Shown here: positions 15,540 through 24,157 of the stretch, in pieces
How the letters are laid out: every line of letters begins with the position of its first letter
Numbering within the stretch: the stretch's first letter is position 1
Assembly: GCA_015061695.1 (NCBI GenBank)
Contig: SUWA01000012.1
Location: 1 to 41,623, forward strand
Direction of reading: 5' to 3'
Length of the DNA: 41,623 nucleotides
Source of the DNA: Lentisphaerota bacterium
GTDB taxonomy: Bacteria; Verrucomicrobiota; Lentisphaeria; Victivallales; Victivallaceae
The notes under the pieces: generated by a model
Seen by the model: the letters and a program-made list of their open reading frames with translations, nothing else
Told to the model about the DNA's origin: nothing
Databases searched by the model: none
Made by a program: the position numbers and the translations under genes

Positions 15540-18407
15540 TTATGGTAATTCAATCAAAGATACCCGGTCAAAATAAACCGTACCCACATCCCCACGCAGC
15601 CATAACACCAACTCTGCCTCCTGTGGATTGGCGTACTTATCTGCCTGAAAATCAACGCTGTAACGCCGCCATGGATTCTTGCCGCGCAAGGTCGTGAACG
15701 GGAAATGTATCAACTTGTATCCGCGTGCCGCCTGACAGACGATCACATCGGCTCCGAACTGGCTGTTGCCGGGAACATCCTGCAAATCGGTTTTCATATC
15801 AAACGAAAGCCGGTAGTTTTTGCCCGGCTGCAAAGCAATTTTGGCCGTAGCGTTGAGTACTTTGCCCGGTTCGCGGTTTTCCAGACGCAAAGCCGCTCCG
15901 CCGGCAATGTAATCGCGCCGGTCAAATCCGGAAGTCTGTCTGGCCGGGAATTGCCGCCATAAAAACCATCCGGGCGCCCGGCCGGATGCATCCAGCTGAA
16001 AATCCCAGTTGCTTATGAGTTCCTGCGGCGCACTTTCCTGCGGTATGAGCAAGCCATATTTGCTGACGTTGTGGAATGTGGTATCCGGCAAAACGTTCCA
16101 CTGGTAATTGACGATGCCTTCCTCCTGCGGATTGCCGGCGGTAAAGGCAAAGTTGACCGGAAAACCTGTTTTGACATAATCGCCCAGAACTTTTTTCGGC
16201 AAAGTTATCTGTGCCGACCAGCCTTCCGGGGTCAAATTCGCCTGACATTGGGCTTGGCTGGCAAACTTTTTATCTGTTCCATCAGGCGTACACAAAGAGT
16301 CATAGAGTGTGCCCCGGGCGGAAACGGCCAAATGCAGATAATTTTTCCGGTCGCCGGAGGGATTGAGAAACAGCTCCACATGCGACTCACTGAAAATACT
16401 TTCGTTGTCCAGACCGCTTGCCTGGGCAAAAGGTACTTTTTCGCGGCAGTTGAACAAAAATATGAAGTTGTTCTGATCTTCGGAAACTGTTACATTGGCC
16501 ATTGATTCATGCAACCCGCCGGCGAGAGGCTTCAGAAAGGCCCGGCCGGGGATCACCAATTGCCACATTTGCCGCAGCGAGTCGCTGGAGTGATAGGCGC
16601 GGGAGTGCATAATAATCACATCAAGGATATTTTTCCGGACATACCGCACCCGCTCAAGTTCTTCCGGATTGCCCGCAACGGCGGCTTCCGCCTGATCAAA
16701 GAGTTTTTTGAAAGATTCAAGTTTTTCAGTGGTATAAACTTTAAGCCACGCATCCTGTATCGTGGGAACCTTGACGACCGGGCCGAGGGCACTTTCCTGC
16801 ATATCGCCGACAATATGGTCGTTCCAGAGCGTTTCCAGTTCGTCGTAGAATTTGCGGATATATTCTCCGCCTTGGCCGAACATCAGCGAGTAATACTCAT
16901 CCTGCAATGCTTCCATATCTGTATCGTGATTCCAGCACCATTTGCTGTACAAATAATCATCCAGATGGGCAAAGAAGCGGTAATCGGTTTCGCATTCGCG
17001 GGTTATTCCGGCAATATACCGGCGGTTCTGCTGATAAAACTTTATCGCCCGTTTACCTTCCCACGCCGGGATACCGTCGAAGTTTACTTTGGCCATGTGT
17101 TTGCCCGGATAGGTCCAGATCATCAACGGCTGCCGGCACTTTTGGCTCCACTCTATCAGGCGCTTTCCGGCAACTTCCGGCGTGCCGGTCATAGAAACGA
17201 TCAACCGCAGATTATCCGGCAAATCAAACTCCGGCAGATAGTTGTAAGGCGGATAGACCATCTGCACAATAAACCCGGGAATATTTTCTTTTTGCAGCCG
17301 GTTGGCCATATCGGCGGTCAGCTGCCAGATAAAATTGCTGACTTTCCGGGCCTGCTCCGGATTTTCGTACAATCCGTGGCCAGCCGGGGCAATGGCCGCA
17401 CATTGGCTGCATCCGCACCAATACATGTAATCCTGCGGCATAATGCAGAACATATTTACATTGAATGAGCGGTAAGGGTCATACATCGGCGTATCGGTCG
17501 AAGCAAACGCCAGCACTCCACGTTTGGAAGCAGGTTCTCCGCGCAAAGCACTTGCCATATCCTGATAGATCTCTTCGATAACGCCGCTGGAAAAACAGAT
17601 CTGCCCCGGATGGGATTGGCGCGGATCATTGTAGCGCTTGCCGTTGGTCATCAAGGCAAAATATTCCGGATGAGTTTTGCCGAAGCGGCGCATCAAACCC
17701 AAGGCGTTCAACCCGTGGCAGATCGGCACGGCATATTCGCTTCCGCGCAGCCGTAAAAGCTGCACATTGAAGCGTTCCACTCCGTTGAGTTTGCCGTCTT
17801 CGCCGGCCGGATATTTGCCCGGATAGTGACTCCAGGAACGCAAACGCATATCCGGACTGTCAAAAATATCTATGGAGCCGGGCAGCTGCAAAGTGTTCCG
17901 GCGTGGTATATAAGTACCCACCTTGCCGGGAAAGTAAAAACGCACCCCCGCAAAGCGTTCCAGAAAATCATAAACCCCGGTCAGCGTACCGCGGTTGTAC
18001 CACTGGCACCAGCGATTCTGCGCCGGATCGTCAACTTCGGAATCTTTACCCGCAATATAAACGGTATTACCCTGTTTGCGGATGATGAATCCTTCCGGAG
18101 GCAGTTGGGAAAGGTCTGCTCCGCCACCTAAAACGATTTTCAACTCCCCATCGGCAACGGCGGTATCCGGTTGGATATTCTGTACGCTTATTCCGGCACT
18201 TTGCAACGCATCGATCAACTCCCGGACCGCATAGCGCAAAAGCGGAGTATTTTTTGCCACAGCAACTTTTACAGTTGCAAACTCCTGTACTGTTCCGCCG
18301 GTCTTGATACTGCGGCGGACAGACGGCATGTCGATCAATGCCGGAGCAGCAGCATAAATTGATACTGCTGCCAGGTTAAATAAGATAAAAGTTATTATTT
18401 TTTTCAC
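15540..18407 (-). CDS. Secreted DUF4838 glycoside-hydrolase-like protein with C-terminal carbohydrate-binding modules
   Basis: About 955 residues with a signal peptide (KKIITFILFNLAAVSIYAAA). Residues about 45-160 resemble the N-terminal domain of alpha-glucuronidases (LLRYAVRELIDALQSAGISV; VLGGG). About 210-500 is the DUF4838 barrel (ICFSSG; MYWCGCSQC; PPYNYLPEFDLP). About 640-790 looks like a CBM9-type domain (ESHVELFLNP; GWSAQITLPKKVLG) and the end (805-955) is a jelly-roll binding module (ISNWDFQLDASGRAPGW). ATG 18413 lies too close to AAAGGA; GTG 18407 has better spacing and a cleaner signal peptide, so I use it. Probably an exported enzyme or binding protein for uronate-containing glycan. 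Confidence 0.8.
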   Translation of the reverse strand: MKKIITFILFNLAAVSIYAAAPALIDMPSVRRSIKTGGTVQEFATVKVAVAKNTPLLRYAVRELIDALQSAGISVQNIQPDTAVADGELKIVLGGGADLSQLPPEGFIIRKQGNTVYIAGKDSEVDDPAQNRWCQWYNRGTLTGVYDFLERFAGVRFYFPGKVGTYIPRRNTLQLPGSIDIFDSPDMRLRSWSHYPGKYPAGEDGKLNGVERFNVQLLRLRGSEYAVPICHGLNALGLMRRFGKTHPEYFALMTNGKRYNDPRQSHPGQICFSSGVIEEIYQDMASALRGEPASKRGVLAFASTDTPMYDPYRSFNVNMFCIMPQDYMYWCGCSQCAAIAPAGHGLYENPEQARKVSNFIWQLTADMANRLQKENIPGFIVQMVYPPYNYLPEFDLPDNLRLIVSMTGTPEVAGKRLIEWSQKCRQPLMIWTYPGKHMAKVNFDGIPAWEGKRAIKFYQQNRRYIAGITRECETDYRFFAHLDDYLYSKWCWNHDTDMEALQDEYYSLMFGQGGEYIRKFYDELETLWNDHIVGDMQESALGPVVKVPTIQDAWLKVYTTEKLESFKKLFDQAEAAVAGNPEELERVRYVRKNILDVIIMHSRAYHSSDSLRQMWQLVIPGRAFLKPLAGGLHESMANVTVSEDQNNFIFLFNCREKVPFAQASGLDNESIFSESHVELFLNPSGDRKNYLHLAVSARGTLYDSLCTPDGTDKKFASQAQCQANLTPEGWSAQITLPKKVLGDYVKTGFPVNFAFTAGNPQEEGIVNYQWNVLPDTTFHNVSKYGLLIPQESAPQELISNWDFQLDASGRAPGWFLWRQFPARQTSGFDRRDYIAGGAALRLENREPGKVLNATAKIALQPGKNYRLSFDMKTDLQDVPGNSQFGADVIVCQAARGYKLIHFPFTTLRGKNPWRRYSVDFQADKYANPQEAELVLWLRGDVGTVYFDRVSLIELP

Positions 18408-18435
18408 GATCATAGTCCTTTATTAGGTTATATCA

Positions 18436-20280
18436 TTATTTTATAACAAAACTGCCGGCCGGCACGCCTTCCCGGGGCTGTTCGGAAAAATTTGCCAGCA
18501 CGATCGTTCCATCAGAAAACTCACTTTGTTCCAGACCATCATCGTAAAATTTATGTAAAGTCATTGCTGCAAAACAGCTTTTGCGCATTTTCTTTGATAT
18601 ATCCAGCGAAATATCACTGAAATCCCACGGCAGCAGACCGTAAAGCGCGACCCGGTTGGCATACTCGCTGCCATAAACTCCGGATACTCCCTGACCGGCA
18701 AAAGAGTAGATCGAATCATGATAAACCAGCTGTAAAAAGGGTATCGGCTTGAGATTGCTCAAATTATTCTCTTTGATCGCCGGATAAGCCCCGCCGGCAA
18801 CATAAGGGATCGCAAACTCCATGGGGCCGCCTTCGGTAAAAACAGCTCCGATATGTTTAACTGCTTCGCGGAAAATTTCCACGCGCCATGCCGCATCGTC
18901 CGCCCGGTTGCCGCCATGTTCTTTACTGTAACAATTCTGCAGATCAACACAACCTTGCACATCCAGATAGATCGCGCCGCGCCCGCACATTCCGGCAATT
19001 TCCGGCAAATCCCTTCGGGCATACTTCCGGGCGCACTCTGAACACATCAGATAAGCCCTGCCGCCGCGCCAGATATCGCCTTTGACCGGAACCATATCGG
19101 CATTACGCAAGATTTCATCGAAAGTAAATTCCGGAGAGTTGCGGTAAACATCCCGGTAATTATCGTGTACTGAAAAAATAAACCCTTCCGAAAGACTGCG
19201 GCCGTATTCGGCAGCAGCTTTAAATTCATCGTAAGAGCCGCGCTGGCGATTGACCGGGAAACGCGTCGGGTAGCCGCTGTCAAAACCATAGGCGTTCCAG
19301 CCGGTATTGAAAATACACAGCCGGTCAAACCCGGCTTTTGCTGCCGCATCAAAAACCTCATAACTTGTCCAGTTGCCCAGTTTGCCTTCCGCATCTGCTG
19401 CGGCTTGGCTCCTGACGTAAAGCGAGTAATCGCGCTGGATATTTTCCGGCAGTTCTTTTTGAGCAAATGTATTGTGCTTCCAGATAACTGAACCGGCAAG
19501 GCGGGCGATTTCCGGCGCATTTTCGCATTTTTCTTTAAGCGAAACAAAGCGTTTTTCTTTGATCACGCTCTGCCGGTGCCATTGGGCAAGCTGCACATAA
19601 TTGCTCCCGGCCGGGAAAAAACGCATACGCACCTTGCGGGCATACTCGCTTTTGCCTTTGACAAATTCGTGGACAAAACCGCAACTGCCGCTTTGCGGAT
19701 AAATATTGCTGCGGAAACGCAAAAAACTGTCATACTCTTCGGCAGTGCGTATGCCTGTGCCGCCATCGGCAGTAAAAAATCCGGCAACCGGCAATATCGG
19801 CTGTGCATAAAGTTCATGCTTTTCTATTGAGGGGTAGGTGTAAAGCGAACCCATTGAGTGAACGCAATTTACAAATTCACCGCCACTTTGGGTGTTCCAG
19901 AACAAAGGCTCATGCGGAAAATCTATCTGCAATATTTCTTCATCCAAACCTTCGGGGACTTCGGTAATAAACACCACCTCATCGTCTTCCAGCCGGATAC
20001 GGCAAGTCAGTTGCATTGCCGGTGCCGGTTCTGGCTTGAGGTAGCCGTGACCGGGGAATCTGGCATACCAGATAATATCTTTAACCGTAATGATCAACTC
20101 ATTTTCATTGGCCTGAACCTGACACTTGCCGAAACGCAGCAGATCCAACGGTACGCTCATGCCGTAAACGGCCTGCAGATACGAACTGCTCTGATATTTT
20201 ACGCCGCAACCGCGCAATTCCAGATGTTGCGCATCTTCAGTTAAAGCAAGATAGATTTTACCGTTGTCAAGTTCAAACAT
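18436..20280 (-). CDS. DUF5696/GH101-like putative glycosidase
   Basis: A 614-residue protein without signal peptide. The N-terminal ~220 residues are a beta-rich supersandwich-like domain (LTCRIRLEDDEVVFITEVPE). Residues about 290-560 look like a TIM barrel (FDRLCIFNTGWNAYGFDSGY; GFIFSVHDNYRDVYRNSPEF; GAIYLDVQGCVDLQNCYSKE; HIGAVFTEGGPMEFAIPYVA), where the Asp in YLDVQG and the Glu in FTEGG are candidate catalytic residues. The layout is like DUF5696 and the GH101/GH129 alpha-N-acetylgalactosaminidases, which would fit mucin as substrate, but the match is by general pattern only. Ribosome site AGGAAAAA; it follows the regulator gene by 17 bp. Confidence 0.6.
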   Translation of the reverse strand: MFELDNGKIYLALTEDAQHLELRGCGVKYQSSSYLQAVYGMSVPLDLLRFGKCQVQANENELIITVKDIIWYARFPGHGYLKPEPAPAMQLTCRIRLEDDEVVFITEVPEGLDEEILQIDFPHEPLFWNTQSGGEFVNCVHSMGSLYTYPSIEKHELYAQPILPVAGFFTADGGTGIRTAEEYDSFLRFRSNIYPQSGSCGFVHEFVKGKSEYARKVRMRFFPAGSNYVQLAQWHRQSVIKEKRFVSLKEKCENAPEIARLAGSVIWKHNTFAQKELPENIQRDYSLYVRSQAAADAEGKLGNWTSYEVFDAAAKAGFDRLCIFNTGWNAYGFDSGYPTRFPVNRQRGSYDEFKAAAEYGRSLSEGFIFSVHDNYRDVYRNSPEFTFDEILRNADMVPVKGDIWRGGRAYLMCSECARKYARRDLPEIAGMCGRGAIYLDVQGCVDLQNCYSKEHGGNRADDAAWRVEIFREAVKHIGAVFTEGGPMEFAIPYVAGGAYPAIKENNLSNLKPIPFLQLVYHDSIYSFAGQGVSGVYGSEYANRVALYGLLPWDFSDISLDISKKMRKSCFAAMTLHKFYDDGLEQSEFSDGTIVLANFSEQPREGVPAGSFVIK

Positions 20281-20297
20281 GATCTGTTTTTCCTGTT

Positions 20298-21344
20298 TTA
20301 TTTCTGCCGGGTGGATTGCCGGACCGTCAAAGTCGGTTCCAACATCAAAGAATCAACTTTTTTGCCGTGGATCAAATCAATGAGCATTGCGGCGGCGGCT
20401 TGGCCGGCTTTTTTCATCGGCAGAGCTATGGTACTCAACGGCGGATTGGTCATCTTGGGGATATCCGAAGTATCATTGCAGCCGATCAACATAACATCTT
20501 CCGGCACTGCAACACCTTGTTGATTGAATACTTCCAAAAGCATTCGCGCCGCACTGTCTGCCGCCGCCACGATCCCGTCGGGGCGGTTATTCATAACAGC
20601 AATTTTTTCGGCAGCAGCTTTGACGGCATCAGATACATAATTGCCGGTTTCAAAAATATGCTCCAGCTTCATAAAAAGCCCGTACTCCATTACCGCGGCG
20701 CACACGCCATTGAAAAATTCAGCCGCAATCGGAATATCCTTGCCCGGATAAACCAGTCCCAAAGTTTTACACCCGCACTCTTTAAGATGCTCGGCGGCCA
20801 TGAAGCCAGCTTTAAAAAAATCCACCCGCACCGATTGATCATTGCGCTGCGGCAGATAGTTTTTTATAAAAATGTGGGGGATCGTCAGTTTATCAAGCGT
20901 ATTTACCGTCAGCGGATCCAACCGGTAAGTGCCGAAAGCAAACCCGCTGTATTTTTTGGCAAGCTGCTGCAGATCTTCTTCGTGATAAGTACGGGGACTC
21001 AACAGAATATCGAGCATATAGCCCTGACTTTCCAGATACGAACTGAAACCGCTGATCATTTCGGTCGTTACCGAGTGCCGGATATCGGCTGTATCATAAA
21101 TAAAAAGCGCGATTTTTTGCGCTGAATTTGCCTGATTGTCGCGCACAAAAGTACCTTTGCCGCGCTGTCTGATCAAATTTCCGGCATTTTCCAGCTCTTT
21201 AAGTGCCTGCCGTACTGTGTTGCGGGATATATTGAACTCGGCAGCCAGTTCTGCCTCCGAAGGAATAAGACTGCCGGCTGCATACTGACCGCTGCGGATG
21301 CGTTGATTGAGCGTATCTTTTAAAATGGAATGTTTTGTTGTCAT
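20298..21344 (-). CDS. GntR-HTH / LacI-type sugar-responsive transcriptional regulator (AraR-like)
   Basis: A 348-residue regulator. Residues 1-70 form a GntR winged helix (SGQYAAGSLIPSEAELAAEF, NISRNTVRQALKELENAGNL, RQRGKGTFV). Residues about 78-345 form a periplasmic-binding-protein sensor domain as in LacI/GalR (KIALFIYD; RPDGIVAAADSAARMLLEVF; MLIGCNDTSDIPKMTNPPLS). This architecture is that of AraR, usually a repressor released by a sugar. ATG 21344 is preferred over the upstream frame. The operator at 21350-21359 overlaps its presumed ribosome-site region and another lies before the divergent gene, so it likely represses itself and both transcription units. The gene heads the glycan cluster. 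Confidence 0.9.
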   Translation of the reverse strand: MTTKHSILKDTLNQRIRSGQYAAGSLIPSEAELAAEFNISRNTVRQALKELENAGNLIRQRGKGTFVRDNQANSAQKIALFIYDTADIRHSVTTEMISGFSSYLESQGYMLDILLSPRTYHEEDLQQLAKKYSGFAFGTYRLDPLTVNTLDKLTIPHIFIKNYLPQRNDQSVRVDFFKAGFMAAEHLKECGCKTLGLVYPGKDIPIAAEFFNGVCAAVMEYGLFMKLEHIFETGNYVSDAVKAAAEKIAVMNNRPDGIVAAADSAARMLLEVFNQQGVAVPEDVMLIGCNDTSDIPKMTNPPLSTIALPMKKAGQAAAAMLIDLIHGKKVDSLMLEPTLTVRQSTRQK

Positions 21345-21349
21345 ATAAA

Positions 21350-21359
21350 TGTACCTACA
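21350..21359. promoter_or_regulatory. Operator 1 (TGTACCTACA)
   Basis: TGTA-CC-TACA, 5 bp upstream of the regulator's ATG and just downstream of its -10 box. It is the reverse complement of operator 2, and the TGTA/TACA half sites resemble AraR operators. Confidence 0.65.
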
Positions 21360-21373
21360 AGTTGTATTTGCTA

Positions 21374-21403
21374 ATAATATAAGCAAAAAAAGTGCTTTGT
21401 CAA
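21374..21403 (-). promoter_or_regulatory. Promoter of the regulator/glycan cluster
   Basis: TTGACA (21403-21398), 18-bp spacer, TATTAT (21379-21374) on the minus strand. Transcription would start right at operator 1. Confidence 0.65.
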
Positions 21404-21432
21404 GGGTTATTTTTAAAAAAAATCAAAATAAA

Positions 21433-21442
21433 TGTAGGTACA
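21433..21442. promoter_or_regulatory. Operator 2 (TGTAGGTACA)
   Basis: TGTA-GG-TACA, embedded in ATGTAGGTACAT, lies 12 bp upstream of the -35 box of the divergent promoter and about 74 bp from operator 1. This spacing would allow cooperative binding or a loop. Confidence 0.65.
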
Positions 21443-21454
21443 TTTAAAAAATAT

Positions 21455-21482
21455 TTGCAATCTCTCCGGTTGCGGTTATATT
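21455..21482 (+). promoter_or_regulatory. Promoter of the GNAT/MFS unit
   Basis: TTGCAA (21455-21460), 16-bp spacer, TATATT (21477-21482) on the plus strand, ahead of the GNAT gene at 21522. Confidence 0.55.
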
Positions 21483-21521
21483 AACAAACAAACCCCAGGA
21501 AGAAATCGTATTGCAAAAAAA

Positions 21522-22412
21522 ATGACCATTTCATCCGACAATCTGCAAATCACCTGTCTGCATTATCCGGGCAACACGATTGCTCCGGATTGGGTGCGAA
21601 AACTTTTTGGTGCCCCCGCAGCTTGCGGCTGGGCGCGTTCCGGCAAGATTTTTTTGCAAGGCTGGGAACGTTATTATCAGGAACTTTTTGAGCAAACTGC
21701 TGACGACAGCTGCTGCGACTTTATTTATGCTGCCCAATGGGATGAAAATGCCGCTGCCCGTATGTGGTTCGGTTACTCGCGCTCCGGCAAAATCGGCAAT
21801 TTCGGCAACGTATTGACCTTGCCGGAATTCCGTCGCCGCGGAATCATGAAAAAACTGCTTGAACAATGTACTGCCGATTTTTTTGCCGGAGATGCTTTGA
21901 TCCTTTTATGCGAAGCCTCCGCAGCTGCGGCTCCGGCTTATGAACAATTTGGATTTAAACGGGTTTCGGCACAAAATCCGGCTCGCATGGCATTGATGAA
22001 ACCGGAACTGTCAAGTCTGGAAGATCTGCTCCACCACGCTTATGGCACTCCCCGCAATGCGGTGATCCGCCCCGGACGCCGCAGCGACCGTTTTGAACTG
22101 GATAAATTGCTTTTAAGCGAACCGCGTTTTGATACACCGCGTAACTGCCGGAATATGCTGGTGAATTTCATACCGGATTACATGACTGCTTTTCAAAGGA
22201 TCAAACCCGGTGATTCAGCACTGTCTGTAATCGAAAGTGCCACCGGGTATGCTGCCGGATACGCGTATCTGGAGCGTTTGTTGCCGGATACCAGTGCGCT
22301 TGTTTACACTGTCCACCCGGATTTTGCCGGTTGCTGCGACGAACTTTTTGCTCATGTTATAAAAAGTCTGGGCAATGAAGTTGGCAATATCGTTTATTGC
22401 CGCAATTATTGA
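21522..22412 (+). CDS. GNAT-family N-acetyltransferase
   Basis: A 296-residue cytoplasmic protein. Residues about 65-150 hold the acetyl-CoA site: FGNVLTLPEFRRRGIMKKLL is the beta4/motif A region with R-R-R-G. The C-terminal half (about 175-296) reads as a second, weaker GNAT-like domain (VIESATGYAAGYAYLERLLP; ALVYTVHPDFAGCCDELFAH). The substrate is unknown; in this divergent pair with a sugar transporter an amino-sugar is possible. AGGAAG is 17-18 nt from the ATG, rather far; an in-frame ATT at 21510 would have ideal spacing, so the start is uncertain. Confidence 0.8.
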   Translation: MTISSDNLQITCLHYPGNTIAPDWVRKLFGAPAACGWARSGKIFLQGWERYYQELFEQTADDSCCDFIYAAQWDENAAARMWFGYSRSGKIGNFGNVLTLPEFRRRGIMKKLLEQCTADFFAGDALILLCEASAAAAPAYEQFGFKRVSAQNPARMALMKPELSSLEDLLHHAYGTPRNAVIRPGRRSDRFELDKLLLSEPRFDTPRNCRNMLVNFIPDYMTAFQRIKPGDSALSVIESATGYAAGYAYLERLLPDTSALVYTVHPDFAGCCDELFAHVIKSLGNEVGNIVYCRNY

Positions 22413-22469
22413 ATATGGATAATATTTTTTGAAGTATAAAGTTAAAATCAACCCGAGGAGTGTGTGCCA

Positions 22470-23879
22470 ATGAACAATGCCCCCAAGTATGAATGTGGAA
22501 CTTTGCGATACAGCTTAATGCAAGTAGTCGGAGTGTTTTTCTGGATGCTTGCCGGGGCGTTTGCCTTTACGATCCTGACCTGCTGTTTTACTTCGGCATC
22601 ACCGTTTTTGTTCCGCAATAACGGTTTGAGCGATACCTTTATTGCCGTGATACTCGGAACTGTACTCTCCTGGATGAATACGATCATGAATCCAATTGTC
22701 AGTACGGCTTCGGATCGCTGCCGTTCCCGGCTGGGCCGACGTATACCTTTTATACTTTATACAGCTTTTCCGGCAGCAGTATTATTGGCTGCAATGCCAT
22801 TTTACAAACATCTGTTGGCCTTTTTGCCGGAAACTGTATTGGGTATCAGTTCGCTGGCATTGCTGTTGGGTTTCGGCGCGATCGCCTTCAACTTTTTCTG
22901 GCTTTTTGTGGGGATTTTATACTACTATCTGATTCCGGACGTGATCCCGGATAAATTTGTCGCCCGTTATTTCGGAATGTACCGGGTAGCGGGAGCCGCC
23001 GCCGGGATATGTTGGGGAAAACTGCTTTTCCCTTATGTGGAATCCCATCCGCAAATAGTTTATCCGGCAGCGGCAGCGATCTATCTGGTGCTTATTCTGC
23101 TGATGTGCTATATTGTGCGGGAAGGAGAGTATCCGCCGCCGGAAAATAGTTGTGATAAAAATTCCGCGGCCTGGTATGTAAGATTTTACCGGAATATTCT
23201 GGTCTATTTCAAGGAGTGTTACTGCCATAAGTATTATCTGTTGTTTTACATGACCAGTCTGGCATTTGCTTTGAGCGGCTGCGTCAATATTTTCCTGAAT
23301 TTCTTTTACCGTTACGGCTGCAATATGGATATGCAGTCGATCGGCACATTGGGTGTATGGATGAGTCTTGTAACGATCATCACCTGTTTTTGTGCCGGTT
23401 TTCTGGTGGACAAATTGGGTGGTTTCTGTTCTTCGCTGGGTGCATTGGCTTTGATGATGCTGTTCAATATACTGGGCGGATTCTTTATTACTGACTACAC
23501 AACAGCATTGATCTGGCGGATCCCGCTGGCGATCGCCGGTGGCGTATACGCCGTAGCCAGCGGCAGAATGCTGGTGGAAGTTTATCCGCGCAGTAAATTC
23601 GGGATGATCGCTTCCGGCAGCAATCTCTTGTGTTCACTTTTTGTCGGATTGATCAACTGGCCCATCGGTAAATTCAGTGAATTTCTGAAAACAGCTGATT
23701 CTTCGACTTCCGTAATGTTGGGCAATTGGGATCTGATGCCTTACTTGCGGGGATACCGTTTTGTAAATTACTGGTGTGCAATATGTATATTTATTTCGTT
23801 TCTGCTCCTGCTCTATTTTTACATATTCATGCAAAGAAAACGGATCGCTTCCGGGGTTGATCGTCCGGCAGAAAAGTGA
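22470..23879 (+). CDS. MFS transporter, glycoside-pentoside-hexuronide (MelB-like) type
   Basis: A 469-residue inner-membrane protein with about 12 hydrophobic segments. ASDRCRSRLGRRIPFILYTA (near residues 85-104) is the loop 2-3 motif of the GPH/MelB branch (D-R-x-x-x-x-G-R-R-x-P). It should import a sugar or oligosaccharide with a cation. I take ATG 22470, nine bases after GAGGAG; the GTG at 22464 would be too close. It follows the GNAT gene by 57 bp and is probably cotranscribed. Regulation by the divergent AraR-like repressor suggests it imports the product of the glycan cluster. Confidence 0.88.
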   Translation: MNNAPKYECGTLRYSLMQVVGVFFWMLAGAFAFTILTCCFTSASPFLFRNNGLSDTFIAVILGTVLSWMNTIMNPIVSTASDRCRSRLGRRIPFILYTAFPAAVLLAAMPFYKHLLAFLPETVLGISSLALLLGFGAIAFNFFWLFVGILYYYLIPDVIPDKFVARYFGMYRVAGAAAGICWGKLLFPYVESHPQIVYPAAAAIYLVLILLMCYIVREGEYPPPENSCDKNSAAWYVRFYRNILVYFKECYCHKYYLLFYMTSLAFALSGCVNIFLNFFYRYGCNMDMQSIGTLGVWMSLVTIITCFCAGFLVDKLGGFCSSLGALALMMLFNILGGFFITDYTTALIWRIPLAIAGGVYAVASGRMLVEVYPRSKFGMIASGSNLLCSLFVGLINWPIGKFSEFLKTADSSTSVMLGNWDLMPYLRGYRFVNYWCAICIFISFLLLLYFYIFMQRKRIASGVDRPAEK

Positions 23880-23885
23880 ATCCGA

Positions 23886-24119
23886 TCATTTTTCTGCCGG
23901 ATAACTTTCCGGCAGGAGAATACTTGTAAAGCAATTATCTGATCTCACGGCATTATCAGTGGCCCACGGTTGGGCAATGGCAATTACATTTGCCGCCGAT
24001 TGGTTGGGTGATCCATCTGAATAAATCAACTGTCCCCCTGCCGGATATTCCTTATCTGTCAGGGGAACAGTATCCATGTTCAAGACATCCCTGATATTTG
24101 AAAAAACAACCCGGGGGTA
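23886..24119 (-). pseudogene. 3' fragment of an unidentified gene downstream of the recombinase
   Basis: An open frame of 78 codons with no proper start (only TTG) ends at 23886. Its sequence looks protein-like: LNMDTVPLTDKEYPAGGQLI, then YSDGSPNQSAANVIAIAQPW and SILLPESYPAEK. A stop upstream (24120-24122) closes the frame. I do not recognise the family. The position directly after the serine recombinase gene suggests the tail of a gene disrupted when the element inserted. A small complete gene is less likely. Confidence 0.4.
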
Positions 24120-24157
24120 ACTTTATCAGGAATTAAGGGATGAGAGTATTGAGTTTA

